Origin: Acidobacteriota bacterium
GTDB taxonomy: Bacteria; Acidobacteriota; Blastocatellia; Pyrinomonadales; Pyrinomonadaceae
Assembly (NCBI GenBank): GCA_019239425.1
Contig: JAFAZX010000032.1
Coordinates: forward strand, 1-64,000
Reading direction: 5' to 3'
Length of the DNA stretch: 64,000 bases
Shown here: positions 8,438 through 17,697 of the stretch, piece after piece
Numbering within the stretch: position 1 is the stretch's first letter
How the letters are laid out: every line of letters begins with the position of its first letter
Position numbers and translations under genes: made by a program
The notes under the pieces: model-generated
The model's input: the letters and a program-made list of their open reading frames with translations, nothing else
Database searches by the model: none
Told to the model about the DNA's origin: nothing

Positions 8438-10024
8438 TTAAGTCGAAGTGAACGAGACCGCTTCGGCGCGTGTGACGGCGGCGCCCCTGCGTGTGACTGA
8501 ATGCGCGCGCCAGTGCTGGTCGTCGCGCCGGGGGAAGTCGAGGCGGTAGTGCGCGCCGCGCGACTCTTCGCGGAAGAGGGCGGAGCGGGCGATGAGGCTG
8601 GCGGTCGTGAGGAAGTTGCGCGGGCCGGGGAGGAGTGGGGCGGAGGCTATCTGCTCGAACTCGGAGAGGGCGCGCTCTAGGCCCTCCCGCGTGCGGAGGA
8701 TGCCGACGCGCTCCCACATCAGACGCCGCACGCGCTTGCGGACGGCCGCCGACGCGGCGCTCACGCGGCGCACGTCGGCGCGCGTTGACGCGGAAGCCTC
8801 CACAGCAGAATCACCCGAAGCAACATGCGAATTCTTCAAGTCCTCGGCGGCCGCCCTTCCTGCGCGCGCGCCGAAGACGAGACCTTCGAGCAGAGAGTTT
8901 GAGGCGAGGCGGTTCGCGCCGTGGACGCCCGTGCAGGCCACCTCGCCCGCGGCGTAGAGGCCGTTGAGCGTCGTGCGTCCCTCCAAGTCCGTGCGCACGC
9001 CGCCCATCACGTAGTGCGCGGCGGGGCTGACGGGAATCGGCTCGCGCGCGAGGTCGAGGCCGTACTCAAGACACGTCCGGTAAATCTTCGGGAACCGACG
9101 GCGCAGGTGCGCCGCGTCGAAGGCCGTCATATCGAGAAAGACCGTGCGCGTCTCCGTCCGCTTCATCTCGGCTACGATGGAGCGCGTCACCACGTCGCGC
9201 GGGGCCAGTTCTGCTGATTCATGATAACGCGGCATGAAGCGACGGCCCGCCGCGTTCCGTAACACGCCGCCCTCCCCGCGCAGCGCCTCCGAGAGCAGGA
9301 AGCGCGGCGCGCCCTCGACGTTGAGGGCCGTCGGGTGGAACTGCACGAACTCCATGTCGGCCAGCTCCGCGCCCGCCTCAAACGCCATCGCCATCCCGTC
9401 GCCGGTCGCGACCGGCGGGTTCGTCGTGTGCAGGTAGAGCGCGCCCGCGCCGCCCGTCGCCAAGACCACCCCGCGCGCCGTGAGCACACGCGGCGCGCGC
9501 ACGAGCGGGTCGAGGTAGCGCACGCCGCAGACGCGCCCTTCGCTCACGACGAGCGACTCGGTCTCGGCGTGCGCGAGGAAGGAGATGTTCCGCTCCGCGC
9601 CCGCGCGCGCGAGCAGTGCGCGGACGATCTCGCGCCCCGTCGCGTCGCCCTGCGCGTGCAGGATGCGCGGGCGCGAGTGCGCGGCCTCGCGCGTAAAGAG
9701 AAGTTGCCCGCCCTCCCGGTCGAACTCCGTGCCCCACTCGATCAGTTCCTGTATGTAGCGGCGGCCCTCGCCGACCAGGACTTCGACGGCGCGCTCGTCG
9801 CAGAGGCCCGCGCCCGCGGCCAGCGTGTCCTCTTCGTGGAGCGAAACCTCGTCCTCCTCCGAGAGGGCCACGGCCACGCCGCCCTGCGCGTACTCCGTGT
9901 TCGACTCCTCGCGCCTGTCCTTCGTCAGGACGGTGATGCGCGCGCCCCGGCCCGCCAGCTCGACCGCCGCGCGCAGGCCCGCGATGCCGCTCCCCACCAC
10001 GATGAAATCCGTTTCGAGGGTCAT
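8438..10024 (-). CDS. nadB: L-aspartate oxidase (NAD biosynthesis)
   Basis: A 528-residue flavoprotein of the family's usual length. The N-terminus has the FAD-binding GSGIAGLRAA dinucleotide motif. A second FAD/active-site segment, SNTEYAQGGVA, lies near 43. H-S-R-P-R-I-L-H near 120 and FHPTAL, RRFMPRYH and ANRLASNSLLEG (near 375-386) are typical of NadB and its succinate dehydrogenase relatives. It oxidises L-aspartate to iminoaspartate for quinolinate synthesis. nadA and nadC are not in this window. The start codon has no clear ribosome binding site. Its stop is ten bases from the family D palindrome. Confidence 0.95.
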   Translation of the reverse strand: MTLETDFIVVGSGIAGLRAAVELAGRGARITVLTKDRREESNTEYAQGGVAVALSEEDEVSLHEEDTLAAGAGLCDERAVEVLVGEGRRYIQELIEWGTEFDREGGQLLFTREAAHSRPRILHAQGDATGREIVRALLARAGAERNISFLAHAETESLVVSEGRVCGVRYLDPLVRAPRVLTARGVVLATGGAGALYLHTTNPPVATGDGMAMAFEAGAELADMEFVQFHPTALNVEGAPRFLLSEALRGEGGVLRNAAGRRFMPRYHESAELAPRDVVTRSIVAEMKRTETRTVFLDMTAFDAAHLRRRFPKIYRTCLEYGLDLAREPIPVSPAAHYVMGGVRTDLEGRTTLNGLYAAGEVACTGVHGANRLASNSLLEGLVFGARAGRAAAEDLKNSHVASGDSAVEASASTRADVRRVSAASAAVRKRVRRLMWERVGILRTREGLERALSEFEQIASAPLLPGPRNFLTTASLIARSALFREESRGAHYRLDFPRRDDQHWRAHSVTRRGAAVTRAEAVSFTST

Positions 10025-10213
10025 CTTGATTTCGGATTTTAGATTTTTGATTTTGGATTTGCGAGCGCCGCCGGGCGGGCGTTAAAATTCGTGTCGCAGC
10101 TTCTTCAAACAGTTCCCCGGATTCATCAGCCAACATCGCCGGCCGGAGTGCGCGCCCTGACCCTCGCAGGCGCGAGCCCCGCGCCGCCAGACCCACGCGG
10201 AGGTGTGAAAGAA

Positions 10214-13200
10214 ATGCTCTGGAAACGTCTGCTCACCGCGCTACTCGTCACGCTGCTCTGCGCGCCGGCACTGCCCGCGCTCGCGCAGAGGAGACCGACG
10301 AAGGCTTCGGCGGCGAAGGCCGCGGGCGCGCCCGCGCTGCCGCCCATCAACTACACCGAGTTCTTCCTGCCCAACGGGCTGCGGGTCATCCTGCACGAAG
10401 ACCACTCGACGCCCATCGTCGGCGTCAACGTCTGGTATCACGTCGGCTCGAAGAACGAGACGCCCGGCAAGACCGGCTACGCGCACCTCTTCGAGCACAT
10501 GATGTTCCAGGGGTCGAAGAACTACAACAACGACTACTTCAAGCCCTTGCAGGAGGCGGGCGCGACCCTCAACGGCTCGACCAACCCCGACCGCACCAAC
10601 TACTGGGAGGTGGTGCCGTCGAACTTCCTCGAACTCGCCATCTTCATGGAGGCCGACCGCATGGGCGGCCTGCTCGAAGCGATGACCGAGGAGAAGCTCG
10701 CCAACCAGCGCGACGTGGTCAAGAACGAGAAGCGGCAGAACTACGACAACCGCCCGTACGGACTCGTCGGCGCGAAGATCAACGAGGTCATGTACCCGCC
10801 CGAGCACCCTTACCACTGGCTGACCATCGGCTCGCTCGACGACCTGACGGTCGCCTCGATGGAGGACATCAAGGGCTTCTTCCGGCGCTACTACGTCCCG
10901 AACAACGCGACGCTCGCCATCGCCGGCGACTTCGACCCCGCGCAGGCGCGCGCCTTCGTCGAGAAGTACTTCGGCCCCGTCCCGAAGGGGCCGGACGTGC
11001 CGCCCCTCAAGGTCGCGCAGCCCGTCATGGAGAAGGAGATGCGCCTCGACCTCGAAGACCGCGTCCAGCTCCCGCGCGTCCAGTTCATCTGGCACTCCGT
11101 CCCGCAGTTCTCGAAGGACGAGGCGGCGCTCGACACGCTGGGCGAGATCCTCGGCGGCGGCAAGTCCTCGCGCCTCTACCGCTCGCTCGTCTACGACCAG
11201 CAGATCGCGCAGTCGGCCAGCGCCTTCGACTCGACGAGCGAGCTGGCCGGCCGCTTCCAGATCACCGTGACGGGCAAGCCCAACACGACGGCCGCGCAGC
11301 TCGAAGAGGCCATCAAGACGGAACTGGAGAAGTTCAAGGCCAACCCGCCGACCGCGGCCGAGCTCGAGCGCGCCTACAACTCGCGCGAGGCCAGCTTCAT
11401 CTACGGCATCCAGACGGTCGGCGGCTTCGGCGGCAAGAACGACCAGCTCAACTCTTACGCGACCTTCCTCAAGAACCCCGGCTACTTCCAGCAAGACCTC
11501 GCGCGCTACCGCGCCGTCACGCTGGCCGACGTGAAGCGCGTCGCCAACCAGTACCTGACCGACAAGCGCCTGATCGTGACGGTCGTGCCGCGCGCGTCCG
11601 GCGCTTCGAGCGCGGCCGGCCCGGCCGCCGGCAGCCCGCGCGAAGGCGCGACCACGCCCGCGGCGCAGACCGGCTCCGGCGCGCCCGCCACGGGGTCGCC
11701 GCAGGCCGCGACGCAGGCCGCGCGCACGACGACCTCGGGCGCGCCGCCCGCGGGCACGCAGCCCATCACGCGCCCCGAGGCCGCGGCCTCGCAGCCGGCG
11801 GGCGCGGCCCCTCCGACCACGGCCGCGCCGGGCGGACGCGGGCAGGCCATGACGCGCCAGTCGAAGAAGACCGAGGCGCCGCCCGACACCTCGAAGCTGC
11901 CGAAGCCGGGGCCGAACCCGACGCTCAAGCTCCCTTCCGCCGAGCGGCGCACGCTCTCGAACGGGCTGGAGGTTTTAGTCGTCAGGCACAGCGAGCTGCC
12001 CATCGTCGCCTTCGACCTCGTCGTCAAGATGGGCGCGGCCGGCGACCCCGCGGGTCAGGCGGGTCTGGCTTCGCTCACCGCCGACATGCTCGACGAGGGG
12101 ACGCAGACGCGCTCGTCGCTCGAAATCTCAGACCAGCTCGCGGACATCGGCGCGTTCGTGGGCATCAACGCCGGCTGGGACTCTTCGACGGCGAACATGA
12201 CGACGCTCAAGCGCCACCTCGACCGCGCGCTCGACATCTACGCGGACGTGCTCCTCAACCCGGCCTTCCCCGACAAGGAGCTGGCGCGCCTGCGCGACCA
12301 GCGCATGACCGCCTTCAAGCAGCGGCGCGACGACCCGAACCAGATCGCGAGCATCGTCTACTCCGGCCTGCTCTACGGCAAGGAGCACCCGTACGGCCGC
12401 GCGCTGACGGGCAACGAGGAGTCGCTCGGCGCCGTGACGGGCGCCGACGTGCGTAAGTTCTACGAGACCTTCTACCGCCCGAACAACGCGACGATGATCG
12501 TCGTCGGAGACACGACGGCCGACGAGGTCGTGCCGAAGCTGGAGAAGGCCTTCGGCAGGTGGGAGAAGGGGCACGTGCCGGCCGTGGACGTCTCGGCCGC
12601 GCCCGTCCAGCGCGAGCGGGCGCAGCTCTACATCGTCGACCGGCCCGGCTCGGCGCAGTCGGTCATCTACGCCGGCCACGTCGGCGTGCCGCGCTCGAAC
12701 CCAGACTACTTCCCGCTGCTCGTCATGAACAACCTGCTCGGCGGCGGCTTCGTCTCGCGCATCAACCTGAACCTGCGCGAGGACAAGGGCTACACCTACG
12801 GCGCGCGCTCCTTCTTCGACTTCCGCCGCGGCGCGGGGCCGTTCACGGCGACGGCGCCCGTGCAGACGGCCGTGACGAAGGAGTCGGTGGTCGAGCTTTT
12901 GAAGGAGCTGCGCGGCGTGCGCGGCGACATTCCCGTCACGCCGCAGGAGCTTGAGTACGCCAAGCAGGCGATCATCCGCGGCTTCCCGCGCACGTTCGAG
13001 ACGCCCGCGCAGATCGCCGACCGCCTGGAGACGGTCGTCACCTACGGCCTGCCCGACACCTACTTCAACAGCTACATCGAGCGCGTGCAGGCCGTGACTT
13101 TGGATGACGTGAACCGGGTGGCGAACCGCTACCTCCAGCCCGACCGCATGGCCGTCGTCATCGTCGGCGACCGCGCCAAGATCGAGCAGGGCCTCCGCTC

Positions 13201-13291
13201 GCTCGACGGCCTCGGCGGCCACATCTCCTTCGTGGACATGGAAGGCCGCCCCGCCGCGCAAGGCGGCGGCGCCAGCGGCGGTACGCAGTGA
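10214..13291 (+). CDS. Two-lobe M16 zinc peptidase, secreted
   Basis: A 1025-residue protein. The ATG at 10214 has GGAGGTG just upstream and opens a signal peptide (to ALPALAQ); a longer in-frame extension has neither. The first M16 lobe (about 50-470) carries the inverted zinc motif H91-L-F-E-H95 and a downstream Glu in NEKRQNYDNRPYG. A 130-residue linker rich in Ala, Pro, Thr and Gly joins it to a second lobe (about 610-1010). That lobe lacks HxxEH (LTADM at the equivalent place) but keeps the R...Y pair in NLREDKGYTYGARS. This is the classic active plus inactive pairing of pitrilysin-like peptidases, probably periplasmic. A nested palindrome follows the stop. Confidence 0.92.
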   Translation: MLWKRLLTALLVTLLCAPALPALAQRRPTKASAAKAAGAPALPPINYTEFFLPNGLRVILHEDHSTPIVGVNVWYHVGSKNETPGKTGYAHLFEHMMFQGSKNYNNDYFKPLQEAGATLNGSTNPDRTNYWEVVPSNFLELAIFMEADRMGGLLEAMTEEKLANQRDVVKNEKRQNYDNRPYGLVGAKINEVMYPPEHPYHWLTIGSLDDLTVASMEDIKGFFRRYYVPNNATLAIAGDFDPAQARAFVEKYFGPVPKGPDVPPLKVAQPVMEKEMRLDLEDRVQLPRVQFIWHSVPQFSKDEAALDTLGEILGGGKSSRLYRSLVYDQQIAQSASAFDSTSELAGRFQITVTGKPNTTAAQLEEAIKTELEKFKANPPTAAELERAYNSREASFIYGIQTVGGFGGKNDQLNSYATFLKNPGYFQQDLARYRAVTLADVKRVANQYLTDKRLIVTVVPRASGASSAAGPAAGSPREGATTPAAQTGSGAPATGSPQAATQAARTTTSGAPPAGTQPITRPEAAASQPAGAAPPTTAAPGGRGQAMTRQSKKTEAPPDTSKLPKPGPNPTLKLPSAERRTLSNGLEVLVVRHSELPIVAFDLVVKMGAAGDPAGQAGLASLTADMLDEGTQTRSSLEISDQLADIGAFVGINAGWDSSTANMTTLKRHLDRALDIYADVLLNPAFPDKELARLRDQRMTAFKQRRDDPNQIASIVYSGLLYGKEHPYGRALTGNEESLGAVTGADVRKFYETFYRPNNATMIVVGDTTADEVVPKLEKAFGRWEKGHVPAVDVSAAPVQRERAQLYIVDRPGSAQSVIYAGHVGVPRSNPDYFPLLVMNNLLGGGFVSRINLNLREDKGYTYGARSFFDFRRGAGPFTATAPVQTAVTKESVVELLKELRGVRGDIPVTPQELEYAKQAIIRGFPRTFETPAQIADRLETVVTYGLPDTYFNSYIERVQAVTLDDVNRVANRYLQPDRMAVVIVGDRAKIEQGLRSLDGLGGHISFVDMEGRPAAQGGGASGGTQ

Positions 13292-13294
13292 GAG

Positions 13295-13507
13295 AAGTAG
13301 GCAGTAGGCAGATGGCAGTAGGCAGTTAAGACAAGAAGCTTACTGTTGTTTGCAGGTGCGTACGGCCGACAGAAAATTAACCACAGAGACACAGAGGCAC
13401 AGCTTGAAGCAATAAGTCTTCAAAGCTGTGCCTCTGTGTCTCTGTGGTTAATTCGTCTTCCGCTATCCGTCAGAACTGCCTACTGCCATCTGCCTACTGC
13501 CTACTCT
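13295..13507. repeat. Palindromic repeat, family C copy 1 (host of a family A copy)
   Basis: Outer arms of about 35 bases, built from GTAGGCAG units (left AAGTAGGCAGTAGGCAGATG, right its complement). The interior is occupied by a complete family A palindrome (13376-13452), so two repeat families are nested. The right arm overlaps the end of rsgA and supplies its stop. Confidence 0.93.
13376..13452. repeat. Palindromic repeat, family A copy 2 (nested)
   Basis: ATTAACCACAGAGACACAG arms with complement, around a CTTGAAGCAATAAGTCTTCAAAG centre region that is itself partly symmetric. It sits inside the family C element. Confidence 0.93.
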
Positions 13508-14579
13508 TATTCTTGTAAATCTTCTTCTGGTCGCGGTGGATGCGTTTGACGCGTGACTTCTCGTCCTGCGCCTTGCGCTGGTCGACGAGGGTGGCGGCGT
13601 GGCGCATCTCGGCCTGCATCTTGCGGTAGTTCTGGTAGCGCTCGGGGTCGAGCTCGCCCGCGTCCAGGGCCTCGCGGACGGCGCAGCCCGGCTCGCCCTC
13701 GTGCCGGCAGTCTGTGAAGCGGCACCGCGCGGACGCCTCCTCTATCTCCTCGAAGGTCTCGCGCAGGCCCCGCTCGCTCACGAGCAGTTGCAGCTCGCGC
13801 ATCCCCGGAGTGTCGAGGACGATGCCGCCCTCGGGCAGGACGAACAGCTCGCGGTGCGTCGTCGTGTGCTTGCCGCGCGCGTCCGAGAGGCGCACCTCCT
13901 GCGTCCTCTGCACCTCCGCGCCGAGCAGGCGGTTCGTGATGGTCGACTTGCCCGTGCCCGATGAACCCATCAGCGCCACCGTGCGGCCGCGGCTGATGTA
14001 CGGGGACAACTGCTCGACGCCGACGCCGCGCTTCGCGCTTAAAGCTAAAACGGGCACGCCGGGCGCGACGCGCTCGATCTCGGCGCGGCGTTCTTCGACC
14101 TCTTCGATCAGGTCGGCCTTGTTGAGGACGACGACCGGCTCCGCGCCGCTCTCCCAGGCCATGATGAGGTAGCGCTCGACGCGGCGCGGGTTGTAGTCGT
14201 CGTCGAGTCCGGTGACCAGGAAGACCGTGTCCACGTTGGCGGCGACGATCTGCTCAAGCGTCTCGCTGCCGGCGGCGCGGCGCGAGAACTTCGAGCGCCG
14301 CGGCAGTATCTCGTGAATCTTCGCCTTGCCCTCGCCCGCGACGCGCTTGAACGCGACCCAGTCGCCGACGGCCGGCAGGTCTTCCGCGCCGCGCGCGTGG
14401 AAGCGGAGCCTGCCGGTCGTCTCCGCCTGCAGCTCGCCCGCGGCCGTGTAGAGCAGCAGCGCGCGGTTGTGCTGCAGGGAGACGCGCCCCGCCTCGAACC
14501 CTTCGGCGGCAAAGGGCGCGAACGCCTCCGCGAAGAAGTCGTCCCAGCCGTACGTCTCTAGGTTGAATTTATCTTCCAC
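13494..14579 (-). CDS. rsgA: Ribosome biogenesis GTPase RsgA
   Basis: A 361-residue circularly permuted GTPase. An N-terminal OB fold (about 30-100) precedes VLNKADL (G4, near 157), SAKRG (G5), GSSGTGKS (G1, near 207) and DTPGMRELQL (G3, near 257). A C-terminal zinc finger follows (CRFTDCRHEGEPGC near 288). RsgA checks late 30S maturation and is stimulated by the ribosome. The start is GTG at 14579. The last codons (Ser-Arg-Gln-stop) lie in the arm of a family C palindrome, so the natural C-terminus may have been replaced. After the zinc finger a basic tail (RVKRIHRDQKKIYKNK) may bind RNA. Confidence 0.95.
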   Translation of the reverse strand: MEDKFNLETYGWDDFFAEAFAPFAAEGFEAGRVSLQHNRALLLYTAAGELQAETTGRLRFHARGAEDLPAVGDWVAFKRVAGEGKAKIHEILPRRSKFSRRAAGSETLEQIVAANVDTVFLVTGLDDDYNPRRVERYLIMAWESGAEPVVVLNKADLIEEVEERRAEIERVAPGVPVLALSAKRGVGVEQLSPYISRGRTVALMGSSGTGKSTITNRLLGAEVQRTQEVRLSDARGKHTTTHRELFVLPEGGIVLDTPGMRELQLLVSERGLRETFEEIEEASARCRFTDCRHEGEPGCAVREALDAGELDPERYQNYRKMQAEMRHAATLVDQRKAQDEKSRVKRIHRDQKKIYKNKSRQ

Positions 14580-14606
14580 GCGCGGAGTCTAAATCAGAAA
14601 TGATTG

Positions 14607-14688
14607 AACCACAGAGACACAGAGGCACAGCTTGAAGAGGACTAAAGATGAAGCCGTGTTTTAGCTGTGCCTCTGTGTCTCTGTGGTG
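14607..14688. repeat. Palindromic repeat, family A copy 3
   Basis: Family A arms with a centre containing CTAAAGATGAAGCCGTG. The same centre occurs in the copy at 33417, so these two belong to one subfamily. It lies between rsgA and the DUF1287 gene. Confidence 0.95.
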
Positions 14689-14719
14689 AACTCTCTTCCT
14701 TGAGCGTGACTTTCATCGA

Positions 14720-15454
14720 CTACTTTCTTCTCGCGTTCGGTTGCGGCGTCGGTTTGGCCGCGGGCTTCGGGCCGGCGAAGCGGTAGTGGCCCGTGATCTT
14801 CCAGTCGAAGAGCACGTCCTCCATCTTCGGCCCGGCGCCGATGTTGTGGACTATCTGAAGGCGGTTCTCGTCCGACTCGGAAGGGACGGCGACGACGATG
14901 CCGATGTGCGTCAGCCCGTTCCCCAAATCCCAAGTCACCACATCGCCGGGTTTGTAGTCGCGCGCGTTGTCCGTGACGGGCTGCGCCGCGCCCTGCCGCG
15001 CGAAGAAGACCATCAGGTTCGGCACGCGCCGGTGGTCGATGTTCGGGTCGGCCTTCTTCAAGCCCCACGTGCGCGGATAGAGCGCGAAGTTCGCCTTCAT
15101 GTCCTCGTGGACGAGCTGCTGCAAGTCCACGCCCAGCGCGCGGTAGGAGCGTATGACCTCGTCGGTGCAGACGCCGACCTCGGCCGGCACGTCGCCGTTC
15201 GGGTAAGGGATGACGAAGTAGGTCGGGTCGTAACGCACCTCGTGACTCGTCCGCTCGACGGCCGCATCCGACAGGCGGTCGAGGAACGGCGAACCGCTCG
15301 AAGGCTTCGGCCGCCCGGCGCTCTGCCCCGACGCCTGCGGCGTGGCCGCCCGCGCCTCGCCCGCGCGCGCGGAGCGCGAGTCGCCGCGCGGAGCCGAACA
15401 GCCGAAGGCCGCGGCCAGCAGGAGACACAACGGAAGTGCGAATCGCTTTCTCAT
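14720..15454 (-). CDS. DUF1287-family lipoprotein
   Basis: A 244-residue protein with a lipoprotein signal (lipobox AFGC near residue 19), then a 40-residue Ser/Ala/Gly-rich linker. The globular domain runs from about 55 to 225. It has V-C-T-D-E-V-I-R-S near 95, a central H-R-R-V-P-N-L, and G-D-V-V-T-W-D-L-G-N-G-L-T-H-I-G-I-V near 175-192. This fits the DUF1287 family, which resembles NlpC/P60-type cysteine hydrolases with a Cys and a His in these positions. Enzyme activity is inference. A purine-rich GGGGGAGGGGAG lies just before the ATG. Confidence 0.8.
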   Translation of the reverse strand: MRKRFALPLCLLLAAAFGCSAPRGDSRSARAGEARAATPQASGQSAGRPKPSSGSPFLDRLSDAAVERTSHEVRYDPTYFVIPYPNGDVPAEVGVCTDEVIRSYRALGVDLQQLVHEDMKANFALYPRTWGLKKADPNIDHRRVPNLMVFFARQGAAQPVTDNARDYKPGDVVTWDLGNGLTHIGIVVAVPSESDENRLQIVHNIGAGPKMEDVLFDWKITGHYRFAGPKPAAKPTPQPNARRK

Positions 15455-15475
15455 CTCCCCTCCCCCGACTTAACT

Positions 15476-15724
15476 TCACCACGAAGGGCGCTTGAGGTAG
15501 AGCATGTCATGCACGGCTTCGGCCTCCTTCTGCGGGTGCGAGATGACCGAGACCAGTTCCCAGCCGTCTCGTCCGGCTTCGCGCAGATAGTCCCAGACGT
15601 TCGGGCAGGACTCCAGCCCGTCGTTCGTGCCGGTGCCGAACGGGACGCCCCCGCGCCACTCGCCGTTGACGAAGGTCACGCGGCCGTACTGCACGGAACA
15701 GACCTGATATTCGAAGCTCTGCAT
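15476..15724 (-). CDS. Small DUF4177-like protein
   Basis: An 82-residue protein starting at the ATG with GGGGGA upstream. An in-frame TTG two codons earlier is an alternative. It begins FEYQVCSVQYGRV and ends with DGWELVSVI...MLYLKRP. This (W/F)EY...GWELV...L-K-R pattern is the DUF4177 layout of small alpha/beta proteins without known function. It sits 22 bases before the DUF1287 gene, so it is probably co-transcribed with it. Confidence 0.65.
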   Translation of the reverse strand: MQSFEYQVCSVQYGRVTFVNGEWRGGVPFGTGTNDGLESCPNVWDYLREAGRDGWELVSVISHPQKEAEAVHDMLYLKRPSW

Positions 15725-15895
15725 CGTCAATCCCCCGACGCTGCTGCGGCATCTAAACCGCTCCGGGATTTACGCCGGTGCCCGAGGCGCGGGTTCCGCG
15801 CCCGGCGCTGGTTTTATAGCCTATTCCGGCGCCGCCCGCACGCCGCGGGCGCGCTGTGTGCCCGCCGCCGGGCCGTTGTAGAATTGCCGAAGCCG

Positions 15896-16984
15896 ATGAG
15901 AGAGAAGACGCATCTGACGGGACTGTCGAAGGCGGAGCTGGAGCGCTTCGTCGAAAGGTCGGGCGAGCCCGCGTACCGCGGCCGCCAGCTCTTCGGCGCG
16001 TTGCAGCGCCGGCGCCTGCGCTCGTTCGAAGAGATGAGCGACCTGCCGAAGTCCTTCAGGACTAAACTCGAAGAGCTGGCGACCGCCTCCACCCTCACGG
16101 TCGAATCGCGTTACGTCGCGCAGGACGGCACGCGCCGCTATCTGATGAAGACGCACGACGGGCTGCCCGTCGAGACCGTCTTCATCCCCGAGGAGCGGCG
16201 CGACACCATCTGCTTCTCTTCGCAGTCCGGCTGCCCCTTGCAGTGCGACTTCTGCCTGACGGCGAAGCTCGGCCTGCTGCGCACGCTGACGGCGGGCGAG
16301 ATGGTCGAGCAGATCGTCGTCGCCCTGAACGACGCGTACGGCGTCGGGGAGAGGACGCCGCGCGGCACGAACCTCGTCGCGATGGGCGCGGGCGAGCCGT
16401 TCCTCGCCTTCGACCCTCTGATGAAGGCGCTGCGCGTGATGTCCGACGCCGACGGCCTCCACATCGTGCCGAACCGCGTGACGGTCTCGACCGCGGGCGT
16501 CGTGCCGAAGATTAAGGAGCTGGCGCACGTGCCCGAGCGCCCGCACCTCGCCATCTCCCTGGCCGCGCCGACCGACGAACTGCGCGACCGCCTGATGCCC
16601 ATCAACAAGCGCTGGCCGCTCGCGGAGCTGCTCGCGGCGTGCAAGGAGTTCGAGGAGTCCCTGAAGCCGGGCGAGCGCTTCACCTTCGAGTACGTTCTGC
16701 TCGACGGCGTCAACGACTCGGACGAGCACGCGCGGCAGTTGGCGAACCTGCTCAACCGCCACCAGCTCCGCGCGAAGGTGAATCTCATCCCGCACAACCC
16801 CGCGGAGGAGCTGCCTTACAGGCCGTCGCCGCCCGAACGCGTCGAGGCTTTCAAGGCGGCACTCGAAGCGAAGGGCGTCCACGCGTACGTCCGGCGGCCG
16901 CGCGGCCGGGACATCTACGCCGCCTGCGGCCAGCTTGCCGCGCGCCGCACGCAGGCGCCGCCCGCGCTCTACCAACTCTCCTGA
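15896..16984 (+). CDS. rlmN: Dual-specificity 23S rRNA/tRNA methyltransferase RlmN
   Basis: A 362-residue radical SAM enzyme. The ATG at 15896 begins a normal RlmN N-terminus (KTHLTGLSKAEL); long upstream in-frame reading is not protein-like. The 4Fe-4S motif is C-P-L-Q-C-D-F-C near 112-119. The C-terminal catalytic cysteine is in RRPRGRDIYAACGQLA near 342. RlmN methylates C2 of A2503 in 23S rRNA and A37 of some tRNAs. The usual GMGEP glycine loop reads GAGEP here, a small departure. A DsbD-N-like gene follows 39 bases later. Confidence 0.95.
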   Translation: MREKTHLTGLSKAELERFVERSGEPAYRGRQLFGALQRRRLRSFEEMSDLPKSFRTKLEELATASTLTVESRYVAQDGTRRYLMKTHDGLPVETVFIPEERRDTICFSSQSGCPLQCDFCLTAKLGLLRTLTAGEMVEQIVVALNDAYGVGERTPRGTNLVAMGAGEPFLAFDPLMKALRVMSDADGLHIVPNRVTVSTAGVVPKIKELAHVPERPHLAISLAAPTDELRDRLMPINKRWPLAELLAACKEFEESLKPGERFTFEYVLLDGVNDSDEHARQLANLLNRHQLRAKVNLIPHNPAEELPYRPSPPERVEAFKAALEAKGVHAYVRRPRGRDIYAACGQLAARRTQAPPALYQLS

Positions 16985-17023
16985 AGCTCGACCCGACCCA
17001 GACGCATAGAGAGTGCACGACGA

Positions 17024-17641
17024 ATGAAAAGAGACTTCCGCATCCGACTCGCCCTCGCGCTGCTCCTGCTCGCGACCGCGCGCACGGCCTCCGCGCACGA
17101 ACCCGTCACCGGCGAAGCGACGGCCGAGCCCGTCTTCGTCTTCGAAGCCGTCGGGCCGGAGCCGCAGTCGAGCAACATCGGCGTCAACGGCTTCTTCTCC
17201 GTAGACCCCGCGCAGCAGGGCAGCACCTTCCAGGCGGCCGTCGTGATGGACATCCCCGGCGGCCTGCACGTCAACTCGAACCGGCCGGGGCAGAAGTTTC
17301 TCATCCCGACCGTCGTGAAGGTCTCGGCCCCGAAGGGTTTTCGCGTCACGCCCGTCACGTACCCGCGCGCCAACACGCGCAGCTTCCGCTTCTCCGACCA
17401 GCCGCTCTCGGTCTACGAGGGGCGGGCCGTCTTCCGCTTCAACGTGAGCGTGCCGGCGGGCCACCCGCTCGGCGTCGAGACCGTGCGCGTCAACGTCCGC
17501 TTCCAGAGCTGCAATGAGGAGGCCTGCTTCCCGCCCGCGTCGCGCGACCTGGGCCTCCGCATCGCCATCGTTGACCGCAACACGCCCTCGAACCGCGTCA
17601 ACACCAACCTCTTCGGCGGCGGCGGACGCAGAAGGCACTGA
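17024..17641 (+). CDS. DsbD N-terminal-like exported protein
   Basis: A 205-residue protein with a signal peptide ending TASAHE. The body is a beta-sandwich of about 150 residues with GGLHVNSNRPG and the closing motif F-Q-S-C-N-E-E-A-C-F-P-P near 164-175. The C-x5-C pair followed by PP resembles the N-terminal domain of the DsbD reductase, which passes electrons to periplasmic partners. The membrane and thioredoxin parts of DsbD are absent, so this is a stand-alone domain whose partner is unknown. A Gly/Arg/His tail ends the protein. Confidence 0.8.
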   Translation: MKRDFRIRLALALLLLATARTASAHEPVTGEATAEPVFVFEAVGPEPQSSNIGVNGFFSVDPAQQGSTFQAAVVMDIPGGLHVNSNRPGQKFLIPTVVKVSAPKGFRVTPVTYPRANTRSFRFSDQPLSVYEGRAVFRFNVSVPAGHPLGVETVRVNVRFQSCNEEACFPPASRDLGLRIAIVDRNTPSNRVNTNLFGGGGRRRH

Positions 17642-17697
17642 GGATTAATTCAACGGTTCATTGGCTCAATCGGGAAATGAATCAATCAACCGATGAA

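Noticed and set aside
13295..13507. Insertion sequence with terminal inverted repeats
   Set aside because: The interior is only another palindrome; there is no room for a transposase.
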